This document shows, in pieces, positions 5,501 through 7,517 of a stretch of 7,517 bases of DNA. Source of the stretch: Methylomarinum sp. (GTDB lineage Bacteria > Pseudomonadota > Gammaproteobacteria > Methylococcales > Methylomonadaceae); contig WTAG01000259.1 of assembly GCA_013139755.1 (NCBI GenBank), positions 1-7,517 on the forward strand. Reading direction: 5' to 3'. The position numbers were made by a program, and so were the translations under genes. Below the pieces are notes generated by a model. That model was not told where the DNA came from and did not search any database. It saw nothing but the letters and a program-made list of their open reading frames with translations. Positions within the stretch are counted from its first letter, which is position 1. The number at the start of each line of letters is the position of its first letter.

Positions 5501-7517
5501 GTGAATAAGATAATCAACTTCTTTAAAAACAAATGGGTTATCCAGTTTTTAGGAATTATCGCCTTGAGTTTGTTGATATGGTTTGTCGCTCCATTGATAG
5601 CCATATTGGAACCGGCGATTGTCCGAGTAGTTACAATTCTCACTATTGTCTTACTTTGGTTTGCTATTGCGCTGTTGATTCAAGTTAAAGCCAGCAGAGC
5701 TAATGCGCAGATGGTTGATGATTTGGCTGTTGCAGATAGTAATGAGCAAAATGCTGCTGATCTTAATGCCGATCAGGAAGTCGATGAGTTAAAAGATAAT
5801 TTTGATTCAGCTTTACTCACCTTAAAAAAATCCAGTAGCAAGACCAGTCAGGGTAAGCATTATTTGTATGATTTACCCTGGTACATCATTATTGGCCCTC
5901 CAGGTTCTGGTAAAACAACCGCGTTAATAAATTCAGGCCTTGAATTTCCTTTGGCAGATCGTTTTGGTAAAAATGCGGTGCAAGGGGTAGGTGGCACCCG
6001 AAATTGTGACTGGTGGTTTACCGATCAGGCAGTCATGCTGGATACTGCGGGTCGTTATACGACACAGGATAGTCATGAGTTTGTGGATAAAGCGGCCTGG
6101 TTTGGTTTTCTGGATTTGTTAAAGAAGCACAGACCCAGAAGACCGCTTAATGGTGTTTTGATTACCATGAGCTTGTCTGATTTGTTACGTTTAACAGAAG
6201 AAGAAAGAAGTTCACATGCTAAAGCAATCAGACAAAGAATAGAGGAGCTGACCGAACGCATGGGGGTTCGTATTCCTTTATATATGATGTTTACCAAGAC
6301 AGATTTAATTGCTGGTTTTACCGATTTTTTTGCTGATTTTGGTAAAGATGAAAGGAGTCAGGTTTGGGGGGTTACTTTTACTGAACAGCAAGAGGATACA
6401 GTCGACAATATTTCACAAGTCGGCAAAGATTATGATGATTTATTAGCACGTTTAAATCAGAGTGTAAATACGCGCATGCAGAATGAGCGGGATTTGAACA
6501 GACGTAATCTGATCTTTGGCTTTCCTCAACGTATATCCATGTTAAAAGCTCCCTTGATAAGCTTTCTGGAAGAATGTTTTGCGGTTAATCGTTATCAAAG
6601 TGCGCCCTTATTGCGAGGTGTTTATTTAACCAGTGGTACTCAGGAAGGTACGCCTATTGATCGTTTAATTGGCGTTTTGGCCAATACTTTTAAACTGGAT
6701 CGTTCGGCATCACCGATATTTAGCGGTAAAGGTAAAAGTTATTTTATTACCCGTTTACTCAAGGACGTTATTTTTGCTGAATCTGAGTTAGTAGGGTTAA
6801 ATCAAAAAGTTGAAAAAAGGCGTACCTTATTACAACAAATTTTTTATGTTACGGCACTGGTTTTAACCGTCACTTTTACAGGGCTTTGGGTTAACAGTTA
6901 TATGCAAAACCAAAGCCTGTTAAGCCAATTTACTGAGAACACGGCTGTCTATAATGCTTTGGCACAGCAGGAAGCTAAAAAACCTGTTGATTTTCTTGAT
7001 TTATTAAAGAAAATGGATGCTTTACGTGCAGTGCGTGATGTATATCCAGAAAGTGATGTGCCCTGGTCTAGCCGTTTAGGGTTATATCAGGGGGATAAGC
7101 TCAGACCTTTAGCTGCATCCAACTACGACAAACAGTTAAAAAATCATTTTTTACCGATGATTAAAAACAGACTGGAACAGCGTATGTTGAGTGAAGAATC
7201 AAACAATAGTGAGATCCTTTACCAATTATTACGTGTGTACCTTATGTTGGGTGATACAGATAAGGCTGATGTTAATATTATTCGTCCCTGGGTAAAAGTA
7301 GATTGGGAAACTTTATTCCCGGCTAATGACCAGCAACAATTAATGCAGCATCTTGATTCACTATTAAAGTTAGAACTCCCTGTGCAGACACTGGATGAGT
7401 CTTTAATCAAAGAAGTACGCAATATTTTGACTCAAATTCCGGTCGCGCAACAGGTTTATATACGAATTAAAGCTGAGGCATTACAAAACCACGATAATGA
7501 TTTTGTTCTAAGTAATG
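5501..7517 (+). CDS. tssM: Type VI secretion inner-membrane protein TssM (IcmF/VasK), 3' end outside the window
   Basis: TssM spans the inner membrane and periplasm and connects TssL and TssK to TssJ. The reading frame from GTG 5501 is open for 672 codons to the window end, roughly half to 60% of a usual TssM of about 1,100-1,300 residues. Two transmembrane helices lie at about 12-35 and 40-62. A cytoplasmic part follows an acidic linker and holds an intact NTPase fold: Walker A GPPGSGKT (132-139), GVGGTRNCDWW (162-172), Walker B VMLDTAGRY (178-186) and a TKTD base-recognition motif (265-268). A third transmembrane helix at about 447-467 leads into the periplasmic domain, which runs off the end. 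The start is 2 bp after the tssL stop with a good ribosome-binding site. No frameshift was seen. The missing part should include the TssJ-binding C-terminal domain. Confidence 0.96.
   Translation, partial: MNKIINFFKNKWVIQFLGIIALSLLIWFVAPLIAILEPAIVRVVTILTIVLLWFAIALLIQVKASRANAQMVDDLAVADSNEQNAADLNADQEVDELKDNFDSALLTLKKSSSKTSQGKHYLYDLPWYIIIGPPGSGKTTALINSGLEFPLADRFGKNAVQGVGGTRNCDWWFTDQAVMLDTAGRYTTQDSHEFVDKAAWFGFLDLLKKHRPRRPLNGVLITMSLSDLLRLTEEERSSHAKAIRQRIEELTERMGVRIPLYMMFTKTDLIAGFTDFFADFGKDERSQVWGVTFTEQQEDTVDNISQVGKDYDDLLARLNQSVNTRMQNERDLNRRNLIFGFPQRISMLKAPLISFLEECFAVNRYQSAPLLRGVYLTSGTQEGTPIDRLIGVLANTFKLDRSASPIFSGKGKSYFITRLLKDVIFAESELVGLNQKVEKRRTLLQQIFYVTALVLTVTFTGLWVNSYMQNQSLLSQFTENTAVYNALAQQEAKKPVDFLDLLKKMDALRAVRDVYPESDVPWSSRLGLYQGDKLRPLAASNYDKQLKNHFLPMIKNRLEQRMLSEESNNSEILYQLLRVYLMLGDTDKADVNIIRPWVKVDWETLFPANDQQQLMQHLDSLLKLELPVQTLDESLIKEVRNILTQIPVAQQVYIRIKAEALQNHDNDFVLSN

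Noticed and set aside
1..7517. CRISPR array, insertion sequence, integrase attachment site or prophage genes
   Set aside because: No regularly spaced direct repeats, transposase or integrase coding sequence, or tRNA gene was seen on either strand.

Overview
This window is the membrane-complex and baseplate-docking part of a Gammaproteobacteria-type (T6SSi) type VI secretion locus. By eye the DNA is AT-rich, near 40% GC, and the proteins resemble those of low-GC gammaproteobacteria. The sequence does not settle the genus. The short GC-rich palindromic repeats between genes would fit an environmental proteobacterium such as a methanotroph, but that is only a guess.

Layout: positions 1-75 are probably the last codons of an unidentified + strand gene. 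A 212-bp convergent spacer follows, with base-pairing potential and no obvious function. tssJ (outer-membrane lipoprotein) lies alone on the - strand at 288-773. A 193-bp AT-rich divergent control region (774-966) separates it from a + strand run: tagH/fha (967-2472), a 322-bp gap carrying two diverged, oppositely oriented REP-like palindromes, tssK (2795-4132), tssL (4137-5498, with a C-terminal OmpA-like domain) and tssM (5501 to the end, 3'-truncated). tssK, tssL and tssM are separated by 4 and 2 bp and look translationally coupled.

Together, TssJ (outer membrane), TssM (inner membrane and periplasm) and TssL (inner membrane, with a peptidoglycan-binding domain) form the trans-envelope complex. 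TssK links it to the baseplate. TagH is the cytoplasmic FHA protein that controls assembly after translation, and the TssL N-terminus carries a threonine in a context like that of TssL proteins bound by Fha. Sheath, tube, spike, ClpV, kinase and effector genes are not in the window and presumably lie outside it.

No wholly new system is evident. The points most worth a second look are the divergent tssJ with an 18-bp dyad in its control region, the repeat-filled gap inside the operon, the TagH/TssL phosphothreonine pairing, and the structured spacer at 157-258.
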